Shown here piece by piece: positions 41,709 through 50,644 of a stretch of DNA of 64,000 nucleotides. The DNA is taken from positions 1-64,000 of the forward strand of contig MNYZ01000094.1 of the NCBI GenBank assembly GCA_001873365.1, read 5' to 3'. The translations under genes were made by a program, and so were the position numbers. The stretch is from Oscillatoriales cyanobacterium CG2_30_40_61. GTDB taxonomy: Bacteria > Cyanobacteriota > Cyanobacteriia > Cyanobacteriales > Microcoleaceae. The first letter of the stretch is position 1. Each line of letters starts with the position of its first letter. The notes beneath the pieces were generated by a model. That model had not been told where the DNA came from and searched no databases. It was given only the letters and a program-made list of their open reading frames with translations.

Positions 41709-42710
41709 ATGGCAACTCAACTTAGTGAATTAGAAACCCAACTCGAAGACCTCCGCACTGAGGCAACAGAAGCGATCGCCACTTCTCAAACCCTAGAAGA
41801 ATTGGAACAATTGCGAATTAACTATTTAGGTAAAAAAGGCAAAGTTTCCGTAGTTCTCGGGGCCATGGGAAAACTCGACGCCAGCGATCGCCCTCGCATT
41901 GGATCTGTAGCCAACGATGTCAAAAAAGCCCTAGAAACAGGTTTAGAAGATAAACGCACCGCCCTCCAACGCGCCCAACTCGAAGCCCAACTCCAATCAG
42001 AAACCCTAGATGTCACCATGCCAGGAGTCTATCATTCCCAGGGCCGAATTCATCCCCTAAATGGCATTATTGATCGGGCTTTGGATATATTTGTCGGGTT
42101 GGGATATACTGTCGCTTCTGGCCCGGAAATGGAAACGGATTATTATAATTTTGAAGCATTAAATACTCCCCCAGACCACCCAGCCAGGGATATGCAGGAT
42201 ACCTTTTATTTACCCGATGGTAACTTATTAAGAACCCATACCTCCTCGGTGCAAATTCGCTACATGGAAGAACACCAACCCCCCATCCGTATTGTCGCCC
42301 CGGGTCGGGTTTATCGTCGGGATACGGTGGATGCTACCCATGCGGCGGTCTTCCATCAAATTGAACTCTTAGCTATTGAAGAAGGCCTACAATTTACCGA
42401 TTTAAAAGGAACTATTAAAGAGTTTTTACGGCAAATGTTTGGGGATTTACCTGTGCGGTTTCGGGCGAGTTATTTCCCCTTTACTGAACCTTCAGCCGAA
42501 GTGGATTTACAATGGCAAGGAAAATGGCTAGAAGTGTTAGGATGTGGCATGGTTGATCCGAATGTGTTAAAAGCGGCTGGATATGACCCGGAAAAATACA
42601 CGGGATTTGCGGCGGGTTTTGGTGTAGAACGATTTGCTATGGTTTTACATCAAATTGATGATATTCGCCGGGTTTATGCCAGCGATTTACGGTTTTTACG
42701 TCAGTTCTAA
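41709..42710 (+). CDS. pheS: Phenylalanine-tRNA ligase alpha subunit
   Basis: The 333-residue class II synthetase subunit has an N-terminal coiled coil (about 1-90). Its catalytic core has [31 protein letters not shown], motif 2 [20 protein letters not shown] and motif 3 [19 protein letters not shown]. It charges tRNA-Phe together with PheT. pheT is not adjacent, as is common in cyanobacteria. It starts at ATG 41709; an overlapping ATG at 41704 is out of frame. The 3' side flows into an SH3 protein gene. Confidence 0.97.
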   Translation: MATQLSELETQLEDLRTEATEAIATSQTLEELEQLRINYLGKKGKVSVVLGAMGKLDASDRPRIGSVANDVKKALETGLEDKRTALQRAQLEAQLQSETLDVTMPGVYHSQGRIHPLNGIIDRALDIFVGLGYTVASGPEMETDYYNFEALNTPPDHPARDMQDTFYLPDGNLLRTHTSSVQIRYMEEHQPPIRIVAPGRVYRRDTVDATHAAVFHQIELLAIEEGLQFTDLKGTIKEFLRQMFGDLPVRFRASYFPFTEPSAEVDLQWQGKWLEVLGCGMVDPNVLKAAGYDPEKYTGFAAGFGVERFAMVLHQIDDIRRVYASDLRFLRQF

Positions 42711-42748
42711 TTGTTAAAATTGAGTGTGGTTAATGAGGAGTGAAATTG

Positions 42749-43402
42749 ATGAATAATTTAGGATTGAGGAGTCGGTCTTTTCGGGTTTTAGCATTAGTTG
42801 TATTAGCGGTGATGGGGAGTCAATTACCCACTTTAGCAACGATTCACCCTAAACCCACAACCCCGAATTCAGAAACACAAATCGCTCAAAGTCGTTCTAG
42901 TTTGTGCCGGGTTATTGGGGAACAACAGGGGTTAGCGGTTCATTCTCGACCGACTCCGACTTCTCCGGTGGTCGGGGGTGTGGGGTTTAAAACGGAAGTG
43001 ACTTTAGCTAATAATTCCGGCGGGACTCGGGGCCCGGATGGTCGCACTTGGGTAGAAATTTCTGCCCCGATTAAGGGTTATATTTCTAATGGTTTTCCCG
43101 ATCGCAGTGGAAATTTACAAGACTGTTCGGGTCAAGTCGAACAACCCAAACCCCCAACACAAACACCCCTAAGTCTGTGTCGTCAAGTCGATTTAGCCGC
43201 CGCACCTAGGGGGGTTGTGGTACGGGAAAAACCCTCGCGACTTTCTGACCGGGTTGGGGGTGTGGCTTCAGGAGCCCGAGTTAGACTGATGCAGAATTAT
43301 AAGTTAATTCCTGATCCGAATGGGGAAAAACGGGACTGGGTTGGCATTAGTGAGCCTGTGGAGGGATATATCTCGGCAAATACTTTAATTATGTGTCGGT
43401 AA
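42749..43402 (+). CDS. Secreted protein with two bacterial SH3 domains
   Basis: The 217-residue protein has a signal peptide (SFRVLALVVLAVMGSQLPTLA) and two SH3b-like repeats. The first is at about 50-122 (LCRVIGEQQGLAVHSRPTPT...WVEISAPIKGYISNG), the second at about 137-217 (LCRQVDLAAAPRGVVVREKP...WVGISEPVEGYISANT). A short Pro/Thr linker separates them. It is probably a periplasmic cell-wall- or peptide-binding protein. ATG 42749 has a GAGGAG site eight bases ahead; the GTG at 42740 is rejected. It lies 38 bp behind pheS, so co-transcription is likely. Function beyond binding is unknown. Confidence 0.85.
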   Translation: MNNLGLRSRSFRVLALVVLAVMGSQLPTLATIHPKPTTPNSETQIAQSRSSLCRVIGEQQGLAVHSRPTPTSPVVGGVGFKTEVTLANNSGGTRGPDGRTWVEISAPIKGYISNGFPDRSGNLQDCSGQVEQPKPPTQTPLSLCRQVDLAAAPRGVVVREKPSRLSDRVGGVASGARVRLMQNYKLIPDPNGEKRDWVGISEPVEGYISANTLIMCR

Positions 43403-43405
43403 TAG

Positions 43406-43433
43406 TAGAGACGTGCCACGGCGCGTCTCTCTA
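43406..43433. repeat. AGAGACG...CGTCTCT palindrome
   Basis: AGAGACG (43407-43413) and CGTCTCT (43424-43430) are inverted arms around GTGCCACGGCG. It sits four bases after the SH3 gene and is the same family as the palindrome at 28757. Behind it is an ACCACAAAGACACAAAGGC tract, also seen at about 59350-59375. Confidence 0.75.
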
Positions 43434-43497
43434 TATTACTATATTTAATTATATTTAACCACAAAGACACAAAGGCACAAAGATATTATAACGGGAT

Positions 43498-44745
43498 TCA
43501 AGTTTTTTCAAGAAGTTGGAAAAAATGACCTAATAAATACAATGATCCACAAATAACTGGTAAGGTGTTTTGATCTTGAATGGCAGTTTCTAAAGCTAAA
43601 ATTAATGTGTGATCGGCTTGACAATGGTTTAAATCAGGACATAAATTTTTAGCTAGGGTTGCTAACTGTTGCGGGTCTGTGTATGGGTGATTAGGAATAG
43701 GAACTAAATATAATTGATCACCGGATCTTAATAGGGCTTGAAAAATATTATTATGATCTTTTGTTGATAACATTCCCATCACCCAACTAATAGATGAAAT
43801 CTCTAAACTATCTACATATTGACGTAACGCCATGGCGGCGGCGGGGTTATGGGCTCCATCAATTAATAGGCGATGTTGTTTCCAGTTAATCCATTGTAGA
43901 CGTCCTGGCCATTGGGCTTTTTCCATTCCTTGAATTAAGGCATTTTCGGAAATTTGCCATCCTTTTTGATGTAGAATTTGGATGGTAGCGATCGCGATCG
44001 CTGAATTAATTAATTGTATATCTCCCGCTAGGGGTAAAGGGTATTCTAACCCTTGATAATTAGCCGTTTGTTGCTTACCATTTTGCTTGACCCAAACCGC
44101 AGGTTTAACCCACGTTACCGGGGCGTTTAATTCCGTTGCCCGTTGTTGAATAACTTGTTGAGCATCCGGGGGTAAAATACCCGCAACAACTGGACATTTA
44201 GATTTAATAATTCCCGCCTTTTCAAAAGCTATTTCTGCTATGGTTGACCCCAGGTATTCTTGATGGTCTAAACCAATAGAAGTAATCACAGTAACCAGGG
44301 GATGATCACAAACATTGGTGGCATCTAAACGTCCCCCTAACCCCACTTCCATCACCGCCATATCTACTTTTTGTTGAGCAAAATAGACCCAAGCTGCAAC
44401 GGTGACAATTTCAAATAAAGTGGGGGGAACTTCATCGGGGAGAATGGCATTTTCTACCTGTTGTAAAACTTGTAAAAAATCCGCTTGTGAAATCGGTTGT
44501 TGATTAATTGATAAACGTTCTGTCCAATCAACTAAATGGGGGGAAATATACCGTCCGACCCGATAACCCGCCTGGGATAAAATAGAAGATAGGTAAGCAC
44601 AAACCGAACCTTTACCATTAGTTCCAGCTACATGAATTATAGGAACATTTAGGTGAGGATTTCCTAAACGTTCTAATAGGTTTTTAATCCGTTCTAAACC
44701 TAGATTAATCCCAAATTGTTGATATTTTTGTAAAAAATTTTCCAT
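43498..44745 (-). CDS. folC: Bifunctional folylpolyglutamate synthase/dihydrofolate synthase
   Basis: The 415-residue Mur-ligase-type enzyme adds glutamate to folates. It has HVAGTNGKGSVCAYLSSIL (Walker A), YISPHLVDWTERL, MEVGLGGRLDATNV, TSIGLDHQEYLG and LLIDGAHNPAAAMAL. Length and motif order are normal. It starts at ATG 44745. The PIN toxin gene ends 5 bp upstream on the same strand, so the toxin-antitoxin pair and folC may be transcribed together. The SH3 gene is convergent with it. Confidence 0.96.
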   Translation of the reverse strand: MENFLQKYQQFGINLGLERIKNLLERLGNPHLNVPIIHVAGTNGKGSVCAYLSSILSQAGYRVGRYISPHLVDWTERLSINQQPISQADFLQVLQQVENAILPDEVPPTLFEIVTVAAWVYFAQQKVDMAVMEVGLGGRLDATNVCDHPLVTVITSIGLDHQEYLGSTIAEIAFEKAGIIKSKCPVVAGILPPDAQQVIQQRATELNAPVTWVKPAVWVKQNGKQQTANYQGLEYPLPLAGDIQLINSAIAIATIQILHQKGWQISENALIQGMEKAQWPGRLQWINWKQHRLLIDGAHNPAAAMALRQYVDSLEISSISWVMGMLSTKDHNNIFQALLRSGDQLYLVPIPNHPYTDPQQLATLAKNLCPDLNHCQADHTLILALETAIQDQNTLPVICGSLYLLGHFFQLLEKT

Positions 44746-44750
44746 ATTAT

Positions 44751-45173
44751 TTATATTTCATCAGCAATTATTAAATCAATTATTTCCTGCTGATTTTTAC
44801 GATAAATTCTAAAATCACTATCTAAGGTTAATATCGAACTCCCTGGAATTAATTCACTCATTCTGACTAAACAAGCATCGGCTAAGGACATCGGTATATT
44901 CTGATAACGCTTCATTAAATTGCCAATATCTTCAATTTCTTCTGTTAAATGAAAGGGAATTTTAATCACTCCCGATTTCAATAAAGCAATAACAGCTTCC
45001 TCTCCTCCATAGGTTCGATGCAGTAAAAAACACGCTTCAGAAATAACCGCTTCACAAGTGAATAATGGAGGAACTAAGGTTTTCCAAATCTGTACTGACC
45101 AACCATGAAAGCGATCACTTTTATCAATTAAAGCAACTAAAGGACTCGTATCTAAAATAATTAATGGCTTCAT
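44751..45173 (-). CDS. PIN-domain toxin (VapC-like)
   Basis: The 140-residue PIN protein has acidic catalytic residues in LIILDTSPLVALIDKSD, CEAVISEACFLLH, SLADACLVRMSE and ILTLDSDFRIYR, the expected four-acid site. It is a predicted Mg2+-dependent RNase toxin. The start ATG overlaps the antitoxin stop by 4 bp (ATGA), which shows translational coupling. It ends 5 bp before folC. Toxicity is inferred from family and context. Confidence 0.88.
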   Translation of the reverse strand: MKPLIILDTSPLVALIDKSDRFHGWSVQIWKTLVPPLFTCEAVISEACFLLHRTYGGEEAVIALLKSGVIKIPFHLTEEIEDIGNLMKRYQNIPMSLADACLVRMSELIPGSSILTLDSDFRIYRKNQQEIIDLIIADEI

Positions 45174-45427
45174 TTTGCTGACACACCCTCCAGATAGGTT
45201 TTATTATAGGATAAATCACCAATTCCACTCTCCACACATCCTACCCACTGTTTTGCTGCTTCATAGGCTGAAATCGGTTGTTGTTCTGCTTGTGGAGGTT
45301 GAATTTCTGGTTTTTGGGCTTTAAAATGCAAAAATTCAATAAAATTAATCACTTCCTCCTGTTGTTGAAGCGATAAGGTTTTCATCATCTCGACAATAGC
45401 TTCTGCTTGAGTAATAGTTTGAGTCAT
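45170..45427 (-). CDS. DUF2281-like antitoxin
   Basis: The 85-residue protein starts at ATG 45427 with an AGGAAAAC site nine bases ahead. The frame reaches up to 45508 but has no better start. MKTLSLQQQEEVINFIEFLH is the typical N-terminal helix pair of DUF2281/Phd-like antitoxins for PIN toxins. The C-terminal part is disordered, with QPPQAEQQPISAYEAAK. It forms a two-gene unit with the downstream PIN toxin. An alternative would be a VapB-type antitoxin of another family. Confidence 0.8.
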   Translation of the reverse strand: MTQTITQAEAIVEMMKTLSLQQQEEVINFIEFLHFKAQKPEIQPPQAEQQPISAYEAAKQWVGCVESGIGDLSYNKTYLEGVSAK

Positions 45428-45527
45428 GGTGTTTTCCTGTAGTTGATAATAATATATAACTGCTATATTTAATTTATTATAACATATCTCTACTAGAAAA
45501 TCGCTCAATCTAAATGATTAAGTTGAT

Positions 45528-45998
45528 TTAGTTCGGTAGAAATTCACTATCGAGGATGGCTTCTGGTGTAAACGGACAAACCAGAGAAAATACTTCTAAA
45601 GTTAAACCCGTTTCTAAGGCTGCTTCTTGTCTGGCATCTTGATAACATTCCTCTAATATTTCTGTATAGTAAGGTTTTAAGCTAGGACTACTTTTTAATG
45701 ATTTTTTCAGTCTTCTACGATGTTCATAAATCGAAGACAACCAACTGTTGGAACGTTTATCTGGTTGATATTTATATTTCAATAGATGCAGTAAAACAAT
45801 AATTAAATTACTTTCTAGTGCTTGCTTTTCACTGCGTCCCATAGATTCGATTTCTTCAATTAAATTTCCCAAATCAACCTCTAATAATTGCCCTGTTTTT
45901 AAATGATTTACCGTATTTTCAATCCATAAGTAAAAATCTTGTTCATACAGGCTTAAATTTTCTGTTGATTTTAATTGAGGGTGCTTAGAACTTACCAT
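45528..45998 (-). CDS. DUF29 family protein, second copy
   Basis: The 156-residue DUF29 protein has LYEQDFYLWIENTVNHLKTG, LIEEIESMGRSEKQALESNL, LLHLLKYKYQPDKRSNSW and CPFTPEAILDSEFLPN. It is colinear with the protein at 38028-38504 and clearly paralogous. It starts at ATG 45998, with a strong AAAGGAGGT site five bases ahead. There is no known function. It lies upstream of the PIN/antitoxin pair on the same strand, with a 100-bp gap. Confidence 0.88.
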   Translation of the reverse strand: MVSSKHPQLKSTENLSLYEQDFYLWIENTVNHLKTGQLLEVDLGNLIEEIESMGRSEKQALESNLIIVLLHLLKYKYQPDKRSNSWLSSIYEHRRRLKKSLKSSPSLKPYYTEILEECYQDARQEAALETGLTLEVFSLVCPFTPEAILDSEFLPN

Positions 45999-46182
45999 TG
46001 ATACCTCCTTTGAGAGTTGAGAGGATTAGGGCCTATTTTATTAATTTATAACTGAAAAAGGCGCGTAAGACGCACCCGATAAAATGATAATTTGTATAAC
46101 AGTCTCAAGCGAAAAGTAGGAAATAAAATCAGAGCATTAAGTCTTTTCTTACTGATTTCTCGCTATATGTGACTTTCAGGTA

Positions 46183-46526
46183 TGGGGGCGGTGGGACTTG
46201 AACCCACACGACCTTATAAGGGTCAACGGATTTTCATTCTCCCGTAGCTTTCGCTACTACCAATTGGCGTTGAGAATTGGACTCTCTCTTTACCCTCGGC
46301 TTAACGTTAGGGTAGCTCCCGTCGAGTCTCTGCACCTTCCTAAGATTTAGATTAGATTGGGGAAACTCCCTCATTTCTAATACCCCTAGGCTTGGCTCAG
46401 GATTGCCTTGTCTGAATTCACAGATTTAGGTTTCCCTGAATTTGACAGCTTACACTTGAGAGATTTCTCGCCTCAAGGCTCAATTTATCTTTAAGTCCGT
46501 AGCGTCTACCATTCCGCCACGCCCCC
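46183..46526 (-). tRNA. trnL-UAA: tRNA-Leu(UAA) interrupted by a group I intron
   Basis: Read on the minus strand, exon 1 (46493-46526, 34 nt) starts GGGGGCGTGGCGGAATGG and ends ...GGACTT. Exon 2 (46183-46234) starts AAAATCCGTTGACC and ends with the TPsiC arm and CGCCCCC plus discriminator A. The acceptor stem GGGGGCG/CGCCCCC pairs fully. The intron splits the anticodon loop after the first anticodon base (U-AA), the classic position in cyanobacterial and plastid trnL. CCA is not encoded. Confidence 0.95.
46235..46492 (-). ncRNA. Group I intron of trnL-UAA (258 nt)
   Basis: The intron begins AAAGATAAATTGAG and ends GAGAATG with the terminal guanosine. Core stretches typical of the self-splicing cyanobacterial trnL intron are readable on the minus strand: TCAGGGAAACCTAAATCTG (P3/P4 side), CAAGGCAATCCTGAGCCAAG (P4-P6), GGTGCAGAGACTCGACGGGA (P3/P7) and ACCCTAACG. 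No homing endonuclease is encoded. The length is close to that of the Anabaena intron. Confidence 0.94.
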
Positions 46527-46753
46527 GTATTGGGTTATGTGTTGATTCGTTTTTGAATTTTCACATTTCTATATCTAAGCATTTTATTTTGATTTGCGCA
46601 AGGGTTTTGGGAAAGTTTTTTTTCAACAGGGGCTGAAACCTTGTCCTATTGGAATTTTTGGCTTCTGGGGAAAGACTATAATTGCACCCCCCCTTAACAA
46701 TCAGGGGCTAGGGCGGTAAACTAAGATTGAGTTCACCTAAGCCTTAAAATATT

Positions 46754-46951
46754 ATGATTTTGCCAGGTTCGGCCGTGCGTGTCACTAACCCTATTGATAC
46801 TTACTACGGTTTCCAAGGTTTAGTTCAACGAGTCAGTGACGGGAAAGTCGCTGTTTTGTTTGAAGGGGGAAACTGGGATAAACTGGTCACTTTCAGACGT
46901 TCTGAACTAGAAGCTATTGATACAACTGCGGGACGCAAAGGTAAAAAGTAA
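46754..46951 (+). CDS. ndhS: NDH-1 subunit S
   Basis: The 65-residue protein has an SH3-like fold, with [40 protein letters not shown] and [15 protein letters not shown]. It is the ferredoxin-binding NdhS of the photosynthetic NDH-1 complex, used in cyclic electron flow around photosystem I. The length and all key segments fit. The start ATG is preceded by only a weak site. An AATTACG-repeat spacer and a nine-base tandem repeat follow. Confidence 0.92.
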   Translation: MILPGSAVRVTNPIDTYYGFQGLVQRVSDGKVAVLFEGGNWDKLVTFRRSELEAIDTTAGRKGKK

Positions 46952-46993
46952 TTACGAATTACGAATTACGAATGGGTAATAGAAAGAGTTTAC

Positions 46994-47065
46994 CTCCCGG
47001 TGCTCCCGGTGCTCCCGGTGCTCCCGGTGCTCCCGGTGCTCCCGGTGCTCCCGGTGCTCCCGGTG
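46994..47065. repeat. Eight perfect tandem copies of CTCCCGGTG
   Basis: The 9-bp unit CTCCCGGTG repeats eight times perfectly (46994-47065). It then decays through CCTCCCGGTG and CCTCCCCTG to about 47095, just before the HAS-barrel gene start. A reading frame across it would encode a collagen-like Gly-Ala-Pro run, but this is a consequence of the 9-bp period. Confidence 0.95.
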
Positions 47066-47102
47066 CCTCCCGGTGCCTCCCCTGCCTCCCCTGCTCTCTC
47101 TT

Positions 47103-47768
47103 ATGCGTCTCCCCTTCCCAACGTTTTCAACTTCTGCCCGTTCTCAACAACATATTGGTGAGGTAATTGAAACGGCGACAACGGAATATTTAGCCCAATG
47201 TTTGGAGCCGGAGGATTTGAGTTTTCCGGTGATGCCCCCCTTTGGCAGTTGGGTGAAATCCCGGGATGAGGAGTCGGGAAATCAGGTTTATGGGGTGGTT
47301 TATCATGCTACCACTTGCCCAATTGATTCGGTACATCGGGCGAGGGCGCTAGGATTAAGTTTAGAGGAATTGCGAGAACAGCAACCGCAAATTTTTGCGA
47401 TGTTAAAAACGGAATTTAGGGTGGCAATTGTGGGGTTTGAGTTGGCGGGTGAAGATAATATTTCGCAACCGCAACGGGGCAAAATTTATCAATATATTCC
47501 GCCCCGTCCCCCTCAAATTCATCAGGCGGTGTATGAATGTGAAGCGGATGAAATTGTGGGTTTTAGTCAGGAATTAGATTTTTTAAGAACCTTATTAGAT
47601 GTGGGTAATGCTCCGGTTGATTCTTTGGTAGCCGCAGCCATTAGAGAAGTTTATAAGTTTAAAACCTTAGATAGATCTTGGTTAGTAGAAGCGGGACGAA
47701 CCCTAAGTATTTTATTAAAAGATGATTATGATCGTTTGCGGGTAATTCTCAAACAAATTCATCCTTGA
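47103..47768 (+). CDS. HAS-barrel-domain protein
   Basis: The 221-residue soluble protein has a beta-barrel N-terminal half (IGEVIETATTEYLAQCLEPE, PVMPPFGSWVKSRDEESG, VYGVVYHATTCPIDSVHRAR). This resembles the HAS-barrel found with HerA ATPases, and cyanobacterial proteins of this length are annotated so. The C-terminal half is helical, with LVAAAIREVYKFK and LKDDYDRLRVILKQ. No ATPase partner is adjacent. ATG 47103 is chosen because the longer frame would start inside the tandem repeat. Function unknown. Confidence 0.75.
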   Translation: MRLPFPTFSTSARSQQHIGEVIETATTEYLAQCLEPEDLSFPVMPPFGSWVKSRDEESGNQVYGVVYHATTCPIDSVHRARALGLSLEELREQQPQIFAMLKTEFRVAIVGFELAGEDNISQPQRGKIYQYIPPRPPQIHQAVYECEADEIVGFSQELDFLRTLLDVGNAPVDSLVAAAIREVYKFKTLDRSWLVEAGRTLSILLKDDYDRLRVILKQIHP

Positions 47769-47897
47769 TTATGGGGGACTTAAATTTATTCCAGCTTCTG
47801 TTACCTTCCGAGTTAAGCAAATATTAAATAAACCCTTTTATCCACAAGAATATAAGGGTTTAATCCCATTTATTGCTAATAAAAAATCAGGAGCAAA

Positions 47898-48785
47898 ATG
47901 TCATCATCTATAGGTTTTATTTTACTTACTCACAGAAATCCAGAGCAAATTTACAGACTAATAGCTCATTTAAACAAAATGTTTAATTATCCAACTATTG
48001 TCTGTCATCATGATTTTTATAAATGTGATTTGTCTGTGGATAACTTACCTAAAAATATCTCCTTTGTCCGTCCCCATATAGAAACCGCCTGGGGTGATTT
48101 CTCCATAGTAGAAGCTACCATACAGGCGATTAAACTAATGTATGAGTCTGCAAATTACCCAGATTGGTTTATATTGCTGAGTGGCTCAGATTATCCGATT
48201 AAAACTGCTAAGGAAATATTAAGTGATTTAACTTCAAGTCAATATGATGCTCACATACACTATGAAGAAATTCTATATAAAGTTTATAAACAAAATGTAA
48301 AAATGAGTGTGATTTGGCAAATATTAGCCCATCGGCGATACTGTAGTTATGAATTATTTTCAGTTCCATTTTTAAATAATCTCAAAATTCGTTTAGAACA
48401 TCCGTTATTAACTCAACTTTTCCTTCCTTTTTCCGAAAAACTTCGCTGTTTTGCTGGAGGTCAATGGTTTTCTGCTAACTATCGAGTCGCCGAGTATATT
48501 ATTAAGTTCCACTGTCAAAAAAATGCCTTAACATCACACTACCGCCATCGGATGTTCGCGGACGAGTCATACTTTCAAAGTAGACTGGCTAATGCGTCTC
48601 ACCTGAATTTAAAAAATGATGATTACCGTTATATAGACTGGTCAACACAAGGGGCTCATCCCAAAACAATGGTTATGGAAGATTTGCCTAATCTTCTTTC
48701 CTCATCATGCCATTTTGCTCGAAAATTTGATATAGATGTAGATAGCAATATTCTTGATCAACTTGACAGGATTACTTTAGCATGA
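47898..48785 (+). CDS. GT14-type (core-2/I-branching-like) beta-1,6-N-acetylglucosaminyltransferase
   Basis: The 295-residue soluble protein starts GFILLTHRNPEQIYRLIAHL, then NISFVRPHIETAWGDFSIVE and the family hallmark WFILLSGSDYPIKTAKEI. It continues GGQWFSANYRVAEYIIKFH and FADESYFQS (catalytic-base-like Glu). Bacterial GT14 proteins transfer a GlcNAc or xylose-like residue onto exopolysaccharide or cell-surface glycans. It has an AGGAG site near the ATG. It is the first gene of a compact four-gene unit with a methyltransferase, GT2 and substrate-binding protein. Acceptor unknown. Confidence 0.87.
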   Translation: MSSSIGFILLTHRNPEQIYRLIAHLNKMFNYPTIVCHHDFYKCDLSVDNLPKNISFVRPHIETAWGDFSIVEATIQAIKLMYESANYPDWFILLSGSDYPIKTAKEILSDLTSSQYDAHIHYEEILYKVYKQNVKMSVIWQILAHRRYCSYELFSVPFLNNLKIRLEHPLLTQLFLPFSEKLRCFAGGQWFSANYRVAEYIIKFHCQKNALTSHYRHRMFADESYFQSRLANASHLNLKNDDYRYIDWSTQGAHPKTMVMEDLPNLLSSSCHFARKFDIDVDSNILDQLDRITLA

Positions 48786-48845
48786 TAACTTCAGTTTTGG
48801 TTGTGGATTCGTCGAATTTTACTTTCAAAAATCAGAAAAAATTGT

Positions 48846-49952
48846 ATGATTAAAACTTATGTAAGTAATGCTTTTTTAAAAATTGAAGATTCCCAACTGT
48901 ATGCTATTTTTGCTTGGAGTCAACGCACGGCAGAAATTATTACGGCTAAATCCTGGTTGACAATATTAGAAATATTTGTTCACGAACATTCTTTAGAAAA
49001 AGCTTACCTAATATTTGAACAAATTAAATCAGCGTCAGTAACAGAGAAACTGACGGAGAAGCTAGAGCAATATCAACATCTGATTGAAAATGCTATAGTG
49101 TTTTTAGCCGATGGAAAAATTACAATTTTTGGGAAGGGATTTCGGAGCTTTATCGAAAAGGAAATGTTATTTGAATTGGGTGATATTAGTCAAAATAATT
49201 ACCAAGTTCTGACACAACTATTTTTTGAATATCAATTACAGGATGATTTACAAACCATTAATACCCTAGAAGAATTTAGTAATTTAGTAGAACATTTAGA
49301 ACAACTTGGGTTGCTATCTCCTGCTACAAATTCTATCAATTGGGGTGATTTAAAAAGGACTGTTCCTATTTGTCAAGCCTTTGGTTTAACTAGGGGTACG
49401 CCAGTAGATAGATACTATCTCAGCCGATATTTAGACACAATTCAAACCCAAATTCGTGGTAATATCTTAGAAATAGGAGGCATACCCAAAGATAAAGACT
49501 TCTATGAAGTTAATCCGGGTACATCCTATCAAATTATGAATATAGAACCCGGTTTAGGAATAGATATAGTGGGTGATGCTCACGATTCATCTATAATTAA
49601 ACCTGAATCCTTTGATTCAATTGTAATTTTTAATGTTCTGGAACATTGTTATGCACCTTGGCAAGTAGTAGAAAATATTTATACTTGGTTAAAACCCGGG
49701 GGTAAATGTTTTGCTATGGTTCCTAGTGCGATTAGACTCCATGCTACACCCATGGACTATTGGCGACCTTTACCCGATGCTTTTGCTTGGATGTTTAGAA
49801 ATTTCTCTGACCAAAAGCTCTATATTTATGGTAATCCTATTACTGTGATTGCTAGTTATCATGGCATCGCCACTGAAGAACTAACAACCGCAGAATTAGA
49901 CGCATATCATCCAGATTATCCCGTAGCTACTTGTATCGTAGCTCAGAAATAA
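48846..49952 (+). CDS. SAM-dependent methyltransferase with an N-terminal helical extension
   Basis: From ATG 48846 the protein has 368 residues. The C-terminal class I methyltransferase fold (about 165-368) has ILEIGGIPKD (motif I), VGDAHDSSII, FDSIVIFNVLEHCYAPWQVV and PGGKCFAMVPSAIR. It is preceded by GLTRGTPVDRYYLSRYL, known from glycan-cluster methyltransferases. The first 165 residues form two helical units (about 5-85 and 95-160) that may be winged-helix-like and resemble each other slightly; no domain was recognised. The earlier TTG 48801 is rejected. It sits between the GT14 and GT2 genes, suggesting methylation of a glycan. Confidence 0.8.
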   Translation: MIKTYVSNAFLKIEDSQLYAIFAWSQRTAEIITAKSWLTILEIFVHEHSLEKAYLIFEQIKSASVTEKLTEKLEQYQHLIENAIVFLADGKITIFGKGFRSFIEKEMLFELGDISQNNYQVLTQLFFEYQLQDDLQTINTLEEFSNLVEHLEQLGLLSPATNSINWGDLKRTVPICQAFGLTRGTPVDRYYLSRYLDTIQTQIRGNILEIGGIPKDKDFYEVNPGTSYQIMNIEPGLGIDIVGDAHDSSIIKPESFDSIVIFNVLEHCYAPWQVVENIYTWLKPGGKCFAMVPSAIRLHATPMDYWRPLPDAFAWMFRNFSDQKLYIYGNPITVIASYHGIATEELTTAELDAYHPDYPVATCIVAQK

Positions 49953-49972
49953 AATTCACCTTCTAAATTGCC

Positions 49973-50635
49973 ATGAGTCCGATTAATTTTGATATCCAAC
50001 CCGAAGTTAGTATCCTTTTATGTACATACAATCGAGCCCAATATTTAACTCAATGTATTGATAGTGTTATTGATCAAACTTTTAACAATTGGGAATTATT
50101 AGTTGTTGATGATGGCAGTAATGATCAGACTTTTGAAATAGTTAATCCCTATTTACAAAAAAATCAAAATATCCGTTATTTGAAACATAAAAACCGCAAA
50201 TTAGCCTACTCAAAAAATGTGGGTATTCAAGCATCATTTAGCCCCTATATCACCTTTTTAGATAGTGATGATACCTATGCCCCTAATCATATAGAATCTC
50301 GTCTTAACTATCTAAAATCTCATCCTGAAATTGATTTACTACAAGGCGGATTCTTTTCTGAGGAAGATATTATAGTAGCCGATTATTATAAACCAGGAAA
50401 CACCATTAATTTAAAAGAATGTGTTTTGGGGCCGACATTTTTTGGGAAGCGTAAAGTATTTTTTGAATTAAAAGGATTTGATAATATTGCCTATGGTGAA
50501 GATACGGATTTTTGGGAAAGAGCAGAAAAAATATTTAAAACTCAAAACATTATCAACCCGGAAACCTATATTTACACAAGAGCAGAAACAAGTATTACTA
50601 AGAGTGTTTTAGAGAAGATTTCTTTAGCGGATTAA
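49973..50635 (+). CDS. GT2 family glycosyltransferase
   Basis: The 220-residue GT-A enzyme has VSILLCTYNRAQYLTQCIDS, ELLVVDDGSNDQTF, and SKNVGIQASFSPYITFLDSDD with the DxD metal motif. GFDNIAYGEDTDFWERA holds the catalytic ED motif. The short length matches single-domain GT2 proteins. There are no membrane segments. It lies 20 bp after the methyltransferase and 9 bp before the solute-binding protein gene on the same strand, so it is in an operon. Sugar unknown. Confidence 0.92.
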   Translation: MSPINFDIQPEVSILLCTYNRAQYLTQCIDSVIDQTFNNWELLVVDDGSNDQTFEIVNPYLQKNQNIRYLKHKNRKLAYSKNVGIQASFSPYITFLDSDDTYAPNHIESRLNYLKSHPEIDLLQGGFFSEEDIIVADYYKPGNTINLKECVLGPTFFGKRKVFFELKGFDNIAYGEDTDFWERAEKIFKTQNIINPETYIYTRAETSITKSVLEKISLAD

Positions 50636-50644
50636 ATACTTAGT

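Noticed and set aside
46972-47166. Reading frame encoding a Gly-Ala-Pro collagen-like run
   Set aside because: It is produced by the 9-bp CTCCCGGTG tandem repeat in spacer DNA. There is no ribosome site, and the following part overlaps the HAS-barrel gene in another frame.
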